Shown: one piece after another, positions 11,061 to 22,310 of the stretch
Layout: the number at the start of each line of letters is the position of its first letter
How positions within the stretch are numbered: position 1 is the stretch's first letter
NCBI RefSeq assembly: GCF_030052815.1
Contig: NC_079495.1
Coordinates: 32,769,967-32,833,966 of the forward strand
Direction of reading: 5' to 3'
DNA length: 64,000 bases
DNA from: Hevea brasiliensis
Lineage: Eukaryota; Streptophyta; Magnoliopsida; Malpighiales; Euphorbiaceae
Position numbers and translations under genes: made by a program
The notes under the pieces: generated by a model
What the model saw: the letters and a program-made list of their open reading frames with translations, nothing else
What the model was told of the DNA's origin: nothing
Database searches by the model: none

Positions 11061-11643
11061 GAGGTAATCGCAATTCATCAGAAACACATCCGAAAGTCAT
11101 GTCTGTAGGGATGTCCTTCAATCTTTGGACTCCCCACTTGGGTGTCTACCACATGTGCCAAGTATGCTTCACACCCTTTTACGATCATTTTTACGGCTAG
11201 TGCAAATGATGTTTGATGGCAATAGCCGCCTCTCCTTGTATCACCACATCAGCATCGAGGAGACCAAAAGTGACTCTTCGATCTCACCAATCATGGCATG
11301 ATGCCTAGCTAACCAATCCATGCCCAAGATGATATCATAATCTCTGAAGGGCATTTCAATGAGATCAGACAGAAAGTGTGTCCTTGGATCACCAAAGGAC
11401 AATCTCTATACATTCTATTAACCACGACCTCTGTCTAGCGGACTTGTTACTAGCACCTCAAAGTCCATTTTTGTACATGGAACAATACAATCAATGATGC
11501 TAGCACTCACATAAGAATGGGTAGAACCGGATCAAATAGCACAAATACATTACGGTTAAAAGTTGAGAAGGTACCGGCCACAACATCGACGTCTCGCCTC
11601 TTCTCTCTGTCTCATGGCATAGACTCGATCGAGCACTGTCTTG
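11061..11643 (-). pseudogene. G1 aspartic protease (frameshift at the active site)
   Basis: Located between gag and RT as in all gypsy elements. Near 11518-11540 the sense strand encodes FDP followed, one base short, by codons that would read GSTHSY in the next frame. The retroviral protease active site is thus split by a one-base loss exactly at a CCGG. Further left is the segment opposite [12 protein letters not shown] (about 11290-11340). Polyprotein cleavage could not occur as read. Confidence 0.75.
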
Positions 11644-12740
11644 TTACATTTCTTTATCGTTACCTCTACCCCTGCCTCTACCTCTGCTAGGTGGTTGTGA
11701 GCTTGTGACGTGGCTCAGTAGGAGATGTTCCAACTCTGCGACTACTGGTGCAGTCCTTGGCAAAGTGTCCTGTGCCTCCACAGTTGTAACAGGCTCCAAT
11801 AGCCTTGTAGCAGATTCCACCATGATTCTTTCCACAAGTTTCACATTGGCGGGGAGGGTAGGAACTTCTGGTACTCTGCTGACCAGATAGGGGAGGTCTC
11901 ATCACGAATATCTTCCCCTACCAGATTTCTTGCCACCTCTGCCATGTCCCCCATAGTTCTTCCTCTTTCCAGTATGACCACTGGAACTCTGATCTACTGA
12001 TTTTCCCTCTTTCTCTGTCTTCTCTAACCTCTTCTTCTCAGGAGCAGTCTCAAACTCAACTCTTTCCAACTCTAGGGCTTGAGAAACAAGTTCAGAGAAG
12101 TTAGTGTGTTTGAAGCCGAGCACTTGTACTCTAATACTGGGCTTCAAGCCAGTTTCAAACCTCTTGCATCTCTCCTTGGTAGAGAGTAGACTCACCGCAT
12201 AATGGCTAAGGCGGGAAAATTCTCTTTCATACTCACCACCGATCGCCTCTGTTTCAAACTTAAGAATTCTTGTAGCTTCGGTCTACATAAGCATCGAGGA
12301 TGTATTTAATTCCGAGGAAGTCATTCAGTCAACTGCAGGTTCTACGGGAATGGTTTTCCACCATCATAAGCATCCCCTTGTAGTAAGGATCTCGAGTATT
12401 CAAGTCGAGCTCCTCTGTACAATGAAGTTTCTTGAACACCCTATCCATCCTCTCTAACCACTGTTCAGCTTCTAGAGGATCTACTGTCCCCTTGAACTCT
12501 GTAGCCCCATACTTCATCAATTTATCATACTGTCTCATAGGAGACTGTGGTTGTACCACGGGTGTCTGAATTGGGACTTGAGTAGGTGCATTACCAGCCA
12601 TTTGTTGGAATATTGCAGCCATCTACTGAGCGAATCGAGCGAGGAATCTTTGATGAACCACTGACATTTTGTACAGCTGGGGCATCCCCTTGCACCTCAG
12701 CCTCAATAGACTGATCGACTGAACGATCACCCTCTTCCAT
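11644..12740 (-). pseudogene. G1 gag with CCHC knuckle (frameshifted)
   Basis: The likely start is the ATG at 12740-12738 (MEEGDRSVDQSIEAEVQG), the first Met after the leader and close to the primer site. The frame shifts near 12630. The capsid continues in 12329-12622 (YGATEFKGTVDPLEAEQWLERMDRVF, the Retrotrans_gag entry) and 11902-12195 (CKRFETGLKPSIR). A basic linker precedes CYNCGGTGHFAKDC at 11750-11791, a complete C-X2-C-X4-H-X4-C knuckle, with an extra CETCGKNHGG Cys pair before it. Four frames are needed to follow it. Confidence 0.88.
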
Positions 12741-12908
12741 ATTTAATGCGAGGATCTTAGCTTTCCTGAACAATAACACAAGAATATTCACTCTCGTTAG
12801 TGCATATTTATACTGTAATGTACTGTATGTATCAAACAATGATATTGAGCAGTTGTACTATGAAGAAAGGACATTCAAATAACAGGTGAAAACAGAATTT
12901 AAAACTTT

Positions 12909-12920
12909 GCTCTGATACCA
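12909..12920 (-). promoter_or_regulatory. G1 primer-binding site (initiator Met tRNA)
   Basis: The sense strand reads TGGTATCAGAGC, the complement of the plant initiator Met tRNA 3' end, eight bases inside the 5' LTR (12929). Minus-strand cDNA starts here. Confidence 0.9.
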
Positions 12921-12928
12921 CTAAAACA

Positions 12929-15900
12929 TGTCACACCCTACCCCTCTGTAAGGCATAACATGATCCCGTAGTATACCTAATGAATTACCAACTCCGTCTA
13001 CTGATAACCCATTAAATACACTACAAGGGATTTTAAAAACTTTTCTTACTTCTTTTACAGTGGTGAGCACTATTTACAGGTGTTAAAGACTTCGGTGAAC
13101 TGAAGTGAAATAACTAACTCATTTGGTTTATTTGGAATTTCTGTAAAAATTTTGGCAAAGTGCCATCTGTATTTTGGACAAAACAGTTCTTCAGAAAACC
13201 TGTAAAAAAAGCACTTCAATAATTTTTTCCAAATCTCAACTCCAATACATTTCTCAACACAACAATTTATCAACACAATTCCATAGAAATTTTTAAAGGT
13301 CTGAGATAAGGAAATATAATACAACTTTTACAATCCAAAACACTCATAATTAATTTACAACTTCAAGGTACAATTTAATTTACAACTGCTCAAAACCAAA
13401 ACAATATGTACATACGAGGTCATACATTCTGATTACAAAAAGCAAAAGCGGTATACTCAATATACCGGTAATCCCTCATGGATGTATATGCAGCCTAGTC
13501 TGTCTCTCTACTGCGGCAATAAAAGCTATCAGAGACAATGTCTCAGTGGTGCACAACATTAACCAAATCCAATTTAAATCACAATTCATAAGTCATGTAA
13601 ATAGTGGATACTTAAAATCATAATTAAATTCAAGACAATAATTGTCAACAAGAATTTAAACTCCATTTCTCAATATCACAATAATTTTCCATAATTCAGA
13701 TCAGTTTTGAATTCAATAGACAATATAGGTCAATGTGATTTTAAATCCATTTCACAATCTGATAGTGCACATCAATAAATCACACACCTCTTAATCATGA
13801 TCCATAATTCAATTCATCCCAAAAGCCGATGGCTAATGAGGTATTCAATTCATCCCAAAAGTCGATGACTAATGAGGAATAACATGGCTAGCTAGCAAAA
13901 TATGAGTACTCATTCTATTCGTCCTCAACAGCACACACCTCAACACTTCAGCCATAGAGAATTCAATTCATCCCACTAGACAAGCTAGAGAGGAATACAA
14001 TCAATATACATGATAGCTGTGGTTTCAAACCATTTCTAATGCTTTTAATCAATAAGTATCCATCAATGTCATTCAAACCATTTTTCACGATTTCAAACCA
14101 TTCACAATATTTTTCAATCAATAAATATTCCTCAAACACATTTCCACAATTTAAAATAATGATATACAAATAATCAATATTTATTTCCATTGAAAATAAT
14201 TCAAAAGAAACAGTTGTTGTGCACAAACCTCTGATGACTGTCTCCTGGTCTTGACTCAAGATTTCTTTCCCTTTTCTTTGAGTCCTTGTTAATCGAGAAA
14301 CACAATTTGTAGTGTTTGATTACAAATTTAAACTATCTCTATCGATGGTGTTTGGTAAATAGTACACTGAACTCAATTATTCGCTTAATCACCTAATATA
14401 CCGACCCTCGTTGCGTTTTAGGTAAATTAGGTTTTAGTGTCGTTAATATGTCACATTCGATAGGTTTTAGGTTTGGTATGTTTTACCAAAGTCATTTCCT
14501 TACTTAGTGCATTTTAATGCAAATTTACCGATTCGACAGTTTAACCTAACCGGACGATCTAGTTCCCTCGGTTTTCGGGTCTCGGTCGAAACTACAAACT
14601 TGTAGATCTAGGTCTTATTGCACGCGGTGCAAAATTTCAGGTCAATCCGAGTTAAGTAGACCAAGTTATGGTCATTACACTATTGCTGGTCAAATGGTAC
14701 CATTTTAGGTCAATTTTAGGTCAAAGTGGTCAATTCTGGTTCGGCCAGTTTTTGGACCCGAACTTGTGCAAGTTGTTTGACTTGCTTATGGTCATTTCTG
14801 GGCTTTGGTGTCTTCATAAGACTTGTAGGTATGGGTCTTAACTATTCTTGGTCAAAATTTCAGGTCAATTGGACCTGGTTTGAGTGAGTTATGGCCTAAA
14901 CACTCACTGCTGCCCAATTGGTCATTTTTCAGGTCCTAATTGCATCTAATCCGAATTGGTCATTTTTTTTTAGGTCACCTTGCAAGCAGAATTTTGGCAT
15001 GGTTTCTCAATGAAAGTTGGCACATTTTGTGCCTAGTTTCACCTCAAATTGGTCTCATACCAATTGAGGTTACACATTCAAGGTTATAGGCCAAAATATA
15101 CACTGCCCTCACTATGCATTACACACCCAAACTTCAAACACACACTTACCTTTGCAAGGTTCACTTCCATACCCTACCAAACTGTTTTGGCACATTACCA
15201 ACAACATTTTCTACATTACATTTGCATTATTTTGGGCAGATTCCAATCACCCTTAACACACCAAATATAATTCACAATTATAATTCTAAGTACCATTACA
15301 AATACACCTAAACATTACAAACTTTACATACACTTTACAACATTAATTTACATACATAACATCCATCCTTCTAGGTCAATATGCTGCCCACACTTCCTTC
15401 AATATACACCATTTCTCAAGTGTCCACAAGCTGCCACAAATCACTCATCAACATCACATTGCCATACCATATGCTAATTCCCATCAAAGTGCATAATTCA
15501 CCATATATACATGCATTAAATCACTAGGTTACTAACTCACCATGAACAACATTATTTCTCAACAATTATATGCACAATTTCCTCATCAAAAACGTGACCA
15601 TGGCTGTCCAAAATGACAACAAAAATAACCCATCAAACTCAAAATTTTCCTTCACCAAACTAATACCCATAACATGCACATAAACTTTAACAAAGAAATT
15701 CTCAAAATTATGAACTTACCTTATGCTTGGAGCTTGTTAAACCTTGCTTAAACTTCCCAAAATTGGTATCAATATCTTCCTTGTGGTGTGTAGACCATTT
15801 TTCATGAAAGAAGCTAAGTGAATGGAGTTGAAAATGGAGGATGGATCAAGCTTTGCCCAAAACGGCCATGGAGGTTTTGTGTTCTTCAATTCGGCATTCT

Positions 15901-16631
15901 TGAGAGAATATGAGGAAAATGGAATTTCAGATGGTGAGTGGACCATATCAGCCACATTTCAATATTAAATTAATCCTATAGTGGTCCACTAAGAAGAATT
16001 AAATCATATTATAAACTTAACTTTCCCATAATCCACATTTAACCCATTATTTCCACTATTTATTTTAGGTACCACCAAATTAATTTTTCATTTCATTTTC
16101 TAAGTGTAATACTATTTATTTTTAATGGACATTTAGGTCAAAAGACACTTCGGGATGTCGAATGACCATAATGCCCCTGTTCGGGTGGTTTTCCCGATTT
16201 TTCGGTAACACCATATTTTGTCTGTTTTTCGATTTCTCACTTTTCTTTGTACTAATTATTTAATTTTTCTTTGATCTTTCTAATGATATTTACTCTTCAA
16301 TAAGGGTCTATTTAAGTCCTAAAAATGTTTTCCAGGGTTCCCCGCAGTCCAGGGCTAGTCAACGGTCCACGCCGTGACCTCCCAGTGCGGTCACCCATCG
16401 CTAGGTTTCCCGGCTCACTTACTCGGTTACATTTCTTTGCTATGATTTTTCCTTGGTTTTTCTTGTATTTTCTTTTCTTGTATTTTATTATTTTATGCCT
16501 CCTCACTCATATTGAAGTACGGTTCTAGACATCCTACCCATTCCGACAGAACTGTGTCACTGAGCAAGAGAACTGCTGTCCTGACAAAAGACTTCACCTG
16601 AGCAGAGAAACACTTAACTTAGGGTGTTACA
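12929..16631 (-). repeat. G1 5' LTR (3703 bp)
   Basis: The promoter-bearing LTR. It carries the longer, probably more accurate versions of the stretches shortened in 4712-8319, for example at 16165-16185, 16325-16355 and 16540-16610. The repeated modules lie near 14600, 14820 and 15010. Confidence 0.95.
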
Positions 16632-16636
16632 ACCCA

Positions 16637-17502
16637 ATTAGTAATAAGGTTTACCTTAAATGAACCTATAATCATATGTTACCATGCACTATAATTTCTC
16701 TGTTACAAAATCCCAACTCAAGCTGGAGTCATGGTTTATGTCAAACTCCATTTGCTATGAATATTATGTTCTCTTTTAATTCGAGTTCTTGATTAAAAAG
16801 ATTTTCTCATCAGAAACTCTTTTCTGAATAAATCTATCAGTCCTGGCCAAGAACTTGAAACATCAAGAACAATTAAATGAACATAGGATTTTATAGCTAT
16901 TTACTTAGAGGAACAGATTCCATCTTGATCAACACCTACCTCCATATATAACTAGTAGGAGCCAACACATGCCCATATACCCATACACAGTACAAGTATG
17001 AAAGCAGTATCAAACTCAAACTACCTATATACAAGATAACTGTGCTATCTCAGGTCTAAAGATTATATGCACTGATATGATTTATGACAAAACATTGACA
17101 AGAGTAAACTCCATGTGCTTGTCATAAGTGTCATTGGTTCGGCCTACTTATCATTTATAAGTGCCTATCATGTTTGCTATATGGCATGAGACTCACCATT
17201 CCATCTTATTTATATCTCATATAAATAACTTGGGAACAAACATGAATACAATCTTTCTGGATAAGTCATGTCCTTATTATGAAGTATCCTCGATTGTGAA
17301 CCTATTTATGATACTTTGTGCTAGAAATATTGTCACTCATATTCTTAACAACTTAAGAATAATATTTCTAACAAAATATCAATGGACCTTTTCTATTACA
17401 CATAAATATATTATATAAACAGAAAAGTGGAAATGCCATTTATTAATAAAAATATGTACAAGATACATACTAAATGATATGCTCTAGGGCATACTACTAA
17501 CA
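16637..17502 (-). mobile_element. C2 solo LTR, second part (U3, reversed)
   Basis: Continues the reverse LTR after the second ACCCA of the G1 target duplication and closes at ...GGGCATACTACTAACA. The following GAGAT (17503-17507) duplicates 3465-3469. Confidence 0.95.
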
Positions 17503-17507
17503 GAGAT

Positions 17508-19037
17508 AGCACAATTATCTTGTATATAGGAGGTTTGAGTTTGATACTGCTTTCATACTTGTACTATGTATGGGTCTATGGGTATGTGTTGGCTCCTACT
17601 AGTTATATATGGAGGTAGGTGTTGATCAAGATGGAATTTGCTCCTCTAAGTAAATAGGGATAAAATCCTATGTTCATTTAATTGTTCTTGATGTTTCATG
17701 TTCCTGGCCAGGACAGATTGATTTAATAAGAAAAGAGTTTCTGATGAGAAAATCTTTTTAATCAAGAATTGGAATTAAAAGAGAACATAATATTCATAGC
17801 AAATGGGATTTGACATAAACCATGACTCCAGCTTGAATTGGGATTTTGTAACAGAGAGATTTTAGTGCATGGTAACATATGATTATAGGTTCATTTAAGG
17901 TAAACCTTATTACTGATTGGGTGGCCATGGCATGCTATGCTAGGTGTTAACCATGGTCCATGAGATGCATAAAATGATTTAAAGAAATCATTTATTGTAA
18001 GAAAGAGTTCTGATGATATTAAGAGTTGTTATCATGTCTCTTTGCTAATTAGTGATGAACCTAGTAAGTCACACACATACACAAGTAATCACCAAATTAA
18101 ATATGATTTAATTAATTAATTAAAGAGTTTAATTGATTAATTAAATAGGTTTGGTTTGCAATTAGATTGCAAACTCCCTAGCATGACTTGAAACCAAATC
18201 TAGGTTATTAGATGTGTAGTATAAGTTAAATTTATATTTAAAGTGTTTAAAGATGAATTTAATTAATGAGAAACTAATTAATAGAGATTAATTAATTAAT
18301 TTATATTTGATATAAATTGATTAGAAGAAGAGAAATAATTATTTTGGGTTGAGAACTCAAAATTAAGACACAGGGGTATTTTTGTCATTTCCTAGGGTGA
18401 CATGTGGCACCATGAGATGGTGACACATGGAATTACACATAAGCTTACCAAATGTCTTTTAATCATATAAGATGATTAAAATTAAGATTAAATATAGGTT
18501 TGACACTTGGCACAATGTGATTGGGTCAATTAAACCTAGAGCCAATCTGAAGGTGACATGTGACAAGGGTTTTAAGTGTTGACCTAGCTATATAAGTGTT
18601 GTTATGAAAAGAAAAACTACAACCAGCTGCTGCCTCCCTTTGTGCCGCCACCCTTGAGGCTGCCATTCTCTCTTCTTCTTGATCTCTCATCAATTCCAAG
18701 AGATTAGCAAATAATCTCTTGAATTAAAAATACTAGAATTTGTTTCTAGTGTCCTGTTTACATCTTTAATCTCTTAAAAGGCAAAACTTGATTTTCTAAT
18801 TAATAGAAAAAGCTTCAGACACTATTCAAGGGTCGCCATAGGTGATCTTGGTGTGGACAAGACAGAGGGGCAACATCTTGTGTCCTAAAGATGCATCCCA
18901 AAAGTTCCAAACACACTGCAGTGCATCAAGAGGTTAGTGCACTTGTTCTTGATCTAATATAGGGTTCTAAAATCTTGAATGGCAAATACAGATCCATAAA
19001 CATATTAAAAGAGTTTTAATATGTTGTTTATCACTAC
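17508..19037 (+). mobile_element. C1 3' LTR, second part, 3' end missing
   Basis: Resumes the C1 LTR exactly where it stopped at 3469 (GAGAT then AGCACAATTATCTTG) and continues through U3, the TATA box and R/U5 to ...TGTTTATCAC. The last ~120 bases, as compared with the C3 and C6 LTRs, are replaced by an inverted scrap. Confidence 0.92.
18589..18596 (+). promoter_or_regulatory. C1 LTR TATA box
   Basis: TATATAAG following GACCTAGC, at the position shared by the other copia LTRs of the family. Transcription would start some 25-35 bases downstream. Confidence 0.65.
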
Positions 19038-19090
19038 CAATTGAAGGAGCGAAAGCATGAAAAACACAAGTTTATATCATTGAATTCAAA
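19038..19090 (-). other. Inverted U5-end plus primer-site scrap
   Basis: TACCAATTGAAGGAGCG and the ~35 bases after it are the reverse complement of a copia LTR end joined to the first PBS bases (...CGCTCCTTCAATTGGTA). They lie between a forward LTR and a forward RNase H end, an order no intact element has. Confidence 0.85.
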
Positions 19091-19677
19091 ACAATCTAGG
19101 TTTGAAACACTGGATAGCTGTCAAGAATATCCTTAAGTACTTGAGAAGAACTAAGGATTTATTCTTGATTTATGGAGGTGGAGACTTGCAATTGGATGGT
19201 TATACTGATTCTGAATTCCAATCAGATATCGATGATAGAAAGTCTACCTCTGGATATGTGTTCATTTGTAATGGAGATGCAGTCAGTTGGAAGAGTTCCA
19301 AACAAAGTACGACTGCAAATTCCACTACCGAGGCTGAGTATATTACTGCATCAGATGCTGCAAAGAAAGCTGTTTGGATAAAGAAGTTCGTGACAAAACT
19401 TACAGTAGTTCCTTCCATTGAGTTAGCAGTTCCACTTCACTGTGACAACAATGGAGCGGTCATATAGGTCTCACCAGAAATCCAAACACATAGAAAGGCG
19501 CTACCACATCATTAGAGAAATAGTTGGGCGAGGTGATGTAGCCATGTAGAAAATAGCATCAGCTGAAAATCCAGCTGATCCATTCACGAAGCCTACGTCA
19601 CAAACTCAGCTAGACCGACATCTTGAGAAGATGGGTCTAAGATATTGTAATGAATGGCTCTAGTGCTAGTGGGAGAT
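19091..19677 (+). pseudogene. C3 copia RNase H and polyprotein end
   Basis: A 121-codon frame (19102-19467) reads HWIAVKNILKYLRRTKDLF, then LQLDGYTDSEFQSD, SGYVFICNGDAVSWKSSKQS and STTEAEYITASDAAKKAVWI. This is the copia RNase H with the catalytic Asp of GYTDSEF, Glu of TTEAEY and Asp of CDNNGAV visible. The frame ends at a TAG at 19465-19467; the rest of the C-terminus to about 19663 (ENPADPFTKP-like) is in broken frames. The polypurine tract AGTGGGAGAT is at 19668-19677. It supplies what C1 lost. Confidence 0.92.
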
Positions 19678-21792
19678 TGTTAGTAGTATGCACTAGAGCA
19701 TATCATTTAGTATTTATCTTGTACATGTTTTATTAATAAAAGGCATTTTCACTTTTCTATTTACATAATATATTTATGTGCAATAGAGAAGGTCCATTGA
19801 TATTTTGTTAGAAATTCTATTCTTAAGTTATTAAGAATATGAGTGACAGTATTTCTAGCACAAAGTATCATAAATTGGTTCATAATCGAGGATACTTCAC
19901 AATAAGGATATGACTTATCCAGAAAGATTGTAATCATACTTGTTCCTAAGTTATTTATATGAGATGTAAATAAGATGGAATGGTGAGTCTCATGTTATAT
20001 AACAAACATGATAGGGACTTATACATGATAAATAGGTCGAACCAGTGACAGTTATGACAAGCACATGGAGTTTCCTCTTGTCAATGCATTGTCATAAATC
20101 ATATCAGTGCATATAATCTTTAGACCTGAGATAGCATAGTTATCTTATATATAGGTGGTTTGAGTTTAATACTGCTTTCATACTTGTACTATGTATAGGT
20201 ATATGGGCATGTGCTGGCTCCTACAAGTTATATATGGAGATAGGTGTTGATCAAGATGGAATTTGTTACCCTAAGTAAATAGAGATAAAATCCTATGTTC
20301 ATTTAATTGTTCTTGATGTTTCAAGTTCCTGGCTAGGATAGATAGATTTAATCAGAAAAGAGTTTCTGATGAGAAAATCTTTTTAATCAAGAACTGGAAT
20401 TAAAAGAGAACATAATATTCATAGCAAATGGGATCTGACATAAACCATGACTCCAGCTCGAATTGGGATTTTGTAACAGAGAGATTCTAGCGCATGGTAA
20501 CATATGATTATAGGTTCATTTAAGGTAAACCTTATTACTAATTGGGTGGCCATGGCATGCTATGCTTGGTGTTAACCATGGTCTATGAGGTGCATAAAAT
20601 GACTTAGAGAAATTATTTATGGTAAGAAAGAGTTCTGATGATATTAAGAGTTAATATCATGTCTGATTGCCAATTAGTGATGAGCCTAGTAAGTCACACA
20701 CATACACAAGTAATCACCAAATTAAATATGATTTAATTAATTAATTAAAGAGTTTAATCGATTAATTAAATAAGTTTGGTTTGTAATTAGATTGCAAAGT
20801 CCCTAGCATGGCTTGAAACCAAATCTAGGTTATTGGATGTATAATATAAGTTAAATTTATATTTAAAAGTGTTTAAATATGAATTTAATTATGAGAAATT
20901 AATTAATAGAGATTAATTAATTAATTTATATTTGATATAAATTGATTAGAAGAAGAGAAATAATTATTTTGGGTTGAGAACTCAAAATTAAGACAGAGGG
21001 GTATTTTGGTCATTTCATAGGGTGACATATGGCATCATGAGATGATGACGCATGCACTACACATAAGCTTGCCATATGTCTTTTAATCATGTAAGATGAT
21101 CAAAGTCAAGATTAAATATGAGTTTGACACTTGGCACAATGTGATTGGGTCAATTAAGCCTAGAGCCAATCAGAAGGTGACATGTGGCAAGGGTTTTAAG
21201 TGGTGACCTAGCTATATAAGGGAAAGGATGAAAAAGAAAAGATAAAAAAAACCTACTCATTCTCCCTTTGGTGCCGCCACCCTTAGCTACCTCTTCCTCT
21301 CTTCTTCTTTATCTCTCAACAATTCAAAGAGATTTGCCAACAATCTCTTGAATTAAAAATGCTAGAAATCGTTTCTAGTATCCTGTTTACATTTGTAATC
21401 TCTCAAAAGGCAAAACCTGATTGTCTAATTGATTAGAAAAGCTTTAGAAGTTGTTCAAGGGGCTGCCATTGGTGATCTTGGTGTGGACAAGCTAGAGGGA
21501 CAATATCTAGTGCCCTAGGCGCATCCCAAAGGTGTCAAACACACTGTAGTGCATCAAAAATGTTAGTACACTTATTCTTGATCTAATCTAGGGTTCTAAT
21601 GAATTAATCTGTTAATTCTAAAATCTTAAATGGCAAATGTAGATCCAAAAATATATTAAAAGAGTTTTAATATGCTGTTTATCATTGAAATCAAATAGAT
21701 AAAAATAAATCTTGTATGATGCATGTGACTCTAGATGAAAAATTTTTGAATTCATTAATCTAAACTTGTGTTTTTCATGTTCCGCTCCTTCA
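19678..21792 (+). mobile_element. C3 3' LTR, complete (2115 bp)
   Basis: Runs from TGTTAGTAGTATGCAC to ...CCGCTCCTTCA and shows the full layout: U3, the TATA box TATATAAG at 21213-21220, a pyrimidine-rich presumed 5' UTR and U5. It ends against the interior of the diverged C4 LTR, so C3 appears inserted in C4. No target duplication can be shown because the C3 5' end is rearranged. Confidence 0.93.
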
Positions 21793-22310
21793 CCAACACT
21801 CTTATTTCTCTCAAAGGTGGCGGCACCTCTTCCTCCTTTTCCTCTCTTCATCTTGTCTCATCAATTCAAAGAGAATTGCCTAAATTCTTTGAATTAAAAT
21901 TGCTAAAAATTGTTTCTAGTGTCCTATACACACATATAACCTCTCTAAAGGTAAGAACCTAATTTATAATTGATTGGCAAAGGCTTGAGAAGCAAATTGG
22001 GGGCTACCCATTAGTCACAACACTTGGGGTCCTAGGTACTTCCTAAAGGTGCTAATCACATTCATTATGCATTAAAGAGATTAGTGCTCTAATTCCTCAT
22101 TTAAACTAGGGTTTAAATGAATTAATTTGTTAATTCACAATCTTGAATGGCAAACATAGATCCTAACACATATTAAAAGTGTTTTAATATGCAATTGAAC
22201 ATTGAAATTAATTAGGCACATAAAGTATGTGGTATGATGCATGTCACCCTAGAAGAAAATTTTTGTAATTCAATGCTCTAATGAACAATTTTCATGCTTC
22301 TGCTCCTTCA
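21793..22310 (+). mobile_element. C4: 3' portion of a diverged copia 5' LTR
   Basis: About 520 bases aligning with the region from the 5' UTR to the LTR end of C3/C6 but clearly diverged (for example TTCAAAGAGAATTGCC and GCTTCTGCTCCTTCA). It ends just before a primer site. The upstream half is absent, cut by C3. Confidence 0.88.

Larger units (their letters stand above)
4712..16631 (-). mobile_element. G1: complete Ty3/gypsy chromovirus (Tekay/Del-type), 11.9 kb
   Basis: Two direct LTRs (4712-8319 and 12929-16631) flank an internal region with iMet primer site, gag, protease, RT, RNase H, integrase and chromodomain, all on the minus strand, plus a polypurine tract. The target-site duplication ACCCA is at 4707-4711 and 16632-16636, inside the C2 LTR. 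LTR ends are TGTAACACCC...GGGTGTGACA on the sense strand. The AT-rich halves of the LTRs are almost identical, pointing to a recent insertion; the coding frames are nevertheless heavily broken. Confidence 0.97.
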
